Source of the DNA: an uncultured Oscillospiraceae bacterium
Lineage (GTDB): Bacteria > Bacillota > Clostridia > Oscillospirales > Oscillospiraceae
Reading direction: 5' to 3'
DNA length: 6,783 bases
Assembly (NCBI GenBank): GCA_944385305.1
Contig: CALWWS010000056.1
Coordinates: forward strand, 1-6,783
The position numbers were made by a program, and so were the translations under genes. Shown one piece after another: positions 5,048-6,783 of this stretch. Every line of letters starts with the position of its first letter. Position 1 is the first letter of the stretch. The notes under the pieces are model-generated. The model ran no database searches. It saw only the letters and a program-made list of their open reading frames with translations, and was not told the origin of the DNA.

Positions 5048-6265
5048 ATGGAGAAGATAAAGATGTCCACCCCCCTGGTGGAGATGGACGGCGACGAGAT
5101 GACCCGCATCATCTGGCAGCAGATTAAGGATGAGCTGCTGCTGCCCTATATCGATCTGAACACCCTCTACTTCGACCTGGGCCTGCCCCAGCGGGAGCAG
5201 ACCGCCGACCAGATCACCGTGGACGCGGCCAACGCCACCCGGGAGTACGGCGTGGCGGTGAAGTGCGCCACCATCACTCCCAACCAGCAGCGGGTGGAGG
5301 AGTACAAGCTCACCGAGATGTGGAAGTCCCCCAACGGCACCATCCGGGCCATTCTGGACGGTACCGTGTTCCGCGCCCCCATTATGGTCAAGGGGATCTC
5401 CCCGGTGGTCAAGACCTGGAAGCGCCCCATCACCATCGCCCGCCACGCCTACGGGGATGTGTACCGGGCCACCGAGTACCGGGTGCCCGGCCCCGGGGTG
5501 GCCGAGCTTGTGTTCACCGGCGCCGACGGCAGGGACTTCCGCCAGACTGTCTACGAGTTTGAGTGCGCCGGCGTGCTCCAGGGGCAGTACAACAAGGACA
5601 GCTCCATCTGTTCCTTTGCCCGCTCCTGCTTCCAGTACGCCCTGGACACCAGGCAGGATCTGTGGTTCTCCACCAAGGACACCATCTCCAAGAAGTACGA
5701 CCACACCTTCAAGGACATCTTCCAGGATATCTACGACAAGGAGTACCGCCAGCAGTTTGAGCAGCTGGGGCTTACCTACTTCTACACCCTTATCGACGAC
5801 GCGGTGGCCCGGGTGATCCGCTCCCAGGGGGGCTTTATCTGGGCGTGCAAGAACTACGACGGCGACGTGATGAGCGATATGGTGTCCACTGCCTTCGGCT
5901 CCCTGGCCATGATGACCTCCGTACTGGTCTCCCCCGACGGGAAGTACGAGTACGAGGCCGCCCACGGCACCGTCACCCGCCACTACTACCGCTACCTGGA
6001 GGGGGAGAACCCCTCCACCAACCCCATGGCCACCCTCTTCGCCTGGACGGGGGCCCTGGCCAAGCGGGGAGAGCTGGACGGCAACGGGGAGCTGGTGGAC
6101 TTTGCCCGCAAGCTGGAGCGGGCCGCCATCCAGACCATCGAGGGGGGCATTATGACCAAGGATCTGGCCGGACTGTGGGAGGGGGAGACCCCCGCCACCG
6201 CGGTGGATACCGGCGTGTTCCTCCAGTCGGTGAAGCTGCGCCTGGAGCAGCTTTTGCAGGCGTAA
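5048..6265 (+). CDS. icd: NADP-dependent isocitrate dehydrogenase, eukaryotic-type
   Basis: Oxidatively decarboxylates isocitrate to 2-oxoglutarate, reducing NADP, in the cytoplasm; it supplies carbon skeletons for glutamate. The 405 residues resemble the homodimeric eukaryotic-type (type II) enzyme such as human IDH1 far more than the E. coli Icd type. Visible are TRIIW (19-23), KSPNGTIR (93-100) and GTVFR (105-109). ARHAYGDVYRATEY (131-144) holds Arg132 and Tyr139, at the same numbers as in human IDH1. Lys210, LIDD (248-251) and KNYDGDVMSD (268-277) provide catalytic and metal ligands. EAAHGTVTRHY (303-313) has the Arg-His pair that contacts the NADP 2'-phosphate, so NADP is the expected cofactor. 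All key residues are present. ATG 5048 is chosen because its ribosome binding site and promoter are immediately upstream; the frame stays open to 4625, but that stretch is antisense to asnA. Confidence 0.97.
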   Translation: MEKIKMSTPLVEMDGDEMTRIIWQQIKDELLLPYIDLNTLYFDLGLPQREQTADQITVDAANATREYGVAVKCATITPNQQRVEEYKLTEMWKSPNGTIRAILDGTVFRAPIMVKGISPVVKTWKRPITIARHAYGDVYRATEYRVPGPGVAELVFTGADGRDFRQTVYEFECAGVLQGQYNKDSSICSFARSCFQYALDTRQDLWFSTKDTISKKYDHTFKDIFQDIYDKEYRQQFEQLGLTYFYTLIDDAVARVIRSQGGFIWACKNYDGDVMSDMVSTAFGSLAMMTSVLVSPDGKYEYEAAHGTVTRHYYRYLEGENPSTNPMATLFAWTGALAKRGELDGNGELVDFARKLERAAIQTIEGGIMTKDLAGLWEGETPATAVDTGVFLQSVKLRLEQLLQA

Positions 6266-6277
6266 ATCAAGAAAGAG

Positions 6278-6315
6278 AAAATCCGGGTGGGACGCGCTGT
6301 CCCACCCGGATTTTT
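6278..6315. terminator. Bidirectional terminator between icd and miaA
   Basis: AAAATCCGGGTGGGA (6278-6292) pairs perfectly with 6300-6314 around the seven-base loop CGCGCTG, followed by a T-run (6311-6315) on the plus strand. Read leftward, the stem ends in TTTTC, giving a weaker T-run for the miaA transcript. The miaA stop codon (6314-6316) overlaps the edge of the hairpin. Confidence 0.92.
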
Positions 6316-6783
6316 ATTCTTCCAGAAATGCCTCCGCCGCCCGGACGGCCTGGGCCAGGGGATCCCCTCCGGTGTCCAGCCAGACGACCCCATCGTCCCG
6401 GGCAAACCAGGACTGCTGGCGCTTGGCAAAGCGCTTGATGGCCCGGCCCAGCTCATCCTCCAGAGCCGCTCGGTCGGGGATCTTCCCGGTGAGGTACCAC
6501 AGCACATAGCGGTACTCCAGCCCAAGCCCTTCCAGAAAGGCGTCGCTGGCTCCCTGGCGGCGCAGGCCCTCCACCTCCTCGATCATGCCCTGGTCAATCC
6601 GGTGGGTGAGCCGCTGCTCAATGCGCCGGTAGAGCTGGGGGCGGGGGTAGTCCATCCCCAGCAGCAGGCAGCGGTAGCGGGGGGCGCTGGGGGCGGGCTG
6701 CCAGCCGCCCTGCCAGGCCTTCTCCACCGCCCGCACCAGCCGCTGGCGGTTGTGCTGCTCGCTCTGGTTGAGGGGCTGGCCCG
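6314..6783 (-). CDS. miaA: tRNA dimethylallyltransferase (MiaA family), 5' end cut by window edge
   Basis: MiaA transfers a dimethylallyl group to N6 of adenosine 37 in tRNAs that read codons starting with U, which improves decoding. Only the C-terminal 155 residues are visible; the ATP-binding P-loop lies beyond the right edge. Reading leftward from the edge the frame is open, and a GTG at 6736 is not the real start, because family sequence continues upstream of it (NRQRLVRAVE). Supporting segments are LGMDYPR and LYRRIEQRLTHRIDQGMIEEVEGL, given here by their key RIxxRLxxRIDxGMIEEV pattern, then YLTGKI and AKRQQSWF near the C terminus. The usual GYKE/GYRE segment is replaced by GLEYRY, a form I recall from the MiaA2-like branch in Bacteroides and some Clostridia. 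The gene ends at TAA inside the shared terminator, convergent with icd. Confidence 0.82.
   Translation of the reverse strand, partial: GQPLNQSEQHNRQRLVRAVEKAWQGGWQPAPSAPRYRCLLLGMDYPRPQLYRRIEQRLTHRIDQGMIEEVEGLRRQGASDAFLEGLGLEYRYVLWYLTGKIPDRAALEDELGRAIKRFAKRQQSWFARDDGVVWLDTGGDPLAQAVRAAEAFLEE

Overview
The window is GC-rich, tightly packed bacterial DNA with nearly gap-free coding, strong AGGAGG-type ribosome binding sites, sigma-A-like promoters and intrinsic terminators. The adjacent dipicolinate synthase genes dpaA and dpaB indicate an endospore former. Together these suggest a GC-rich member of the Clostridia (an Oscillospiraceae-like gut anaerobe would fit). The taxonomic placement is inference, because no rRNA or other marker gene is present.

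Layout, left to right. (1) A leftward two-gene unit: a TIGR04255-family protein of unknown function (1211 to 423) whose stop overlaps the start of a GNAT acetyltransferase (426 to beyond the left edge). Its promoter lies at 1247-1275. (2) A rightward LacX-type aldose 1-epimerase-family gene starting at GTG 1373, with its own promoter (1286-1314) back-to-back with the leftward one, ending at a perfect hairpin terminator (2265-2303). (3) The rightward pair dpaA-dpaB, making dipicolinic acid for the spore core, ending at a bidirectional terminator (3823-3856). (4) Leftward asnA, ammonia-dependent asparagine synthetase, convergent with dpaB. (5) Rightward icd, a eukaryotic-type NADP-dependent isocitrate dehydrogenase, divergent from asnA, with a promoter for each gene in the 169 bp between them. 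(6) A second bidirectional terminator (6278-6315), shared with the 3' end of a leftward miaA-type tRNA dimethylallyltransferase gene that runs off the right edge.

The genes form five transcription units. Only two pairs are obviously cotranscribed: TIGR04255-GNAT and dpaA-dpaB. Products cover central nitrogen and carbon metabolism (2-oxoglutarate and asparagine), sporulation (dipicolinate), sugar handling and tRNA modification.

I found no mobile element, CRISPR array, tRNA, rRNA, riboswitch or phage gene, and no convincing new multi-gene system. The least understood part is the TIGR04255-GNAT pair, which also carries a ten-base C homopolymer in its first gene. The many long open frames opposite the real genes are explained by the high GC content.
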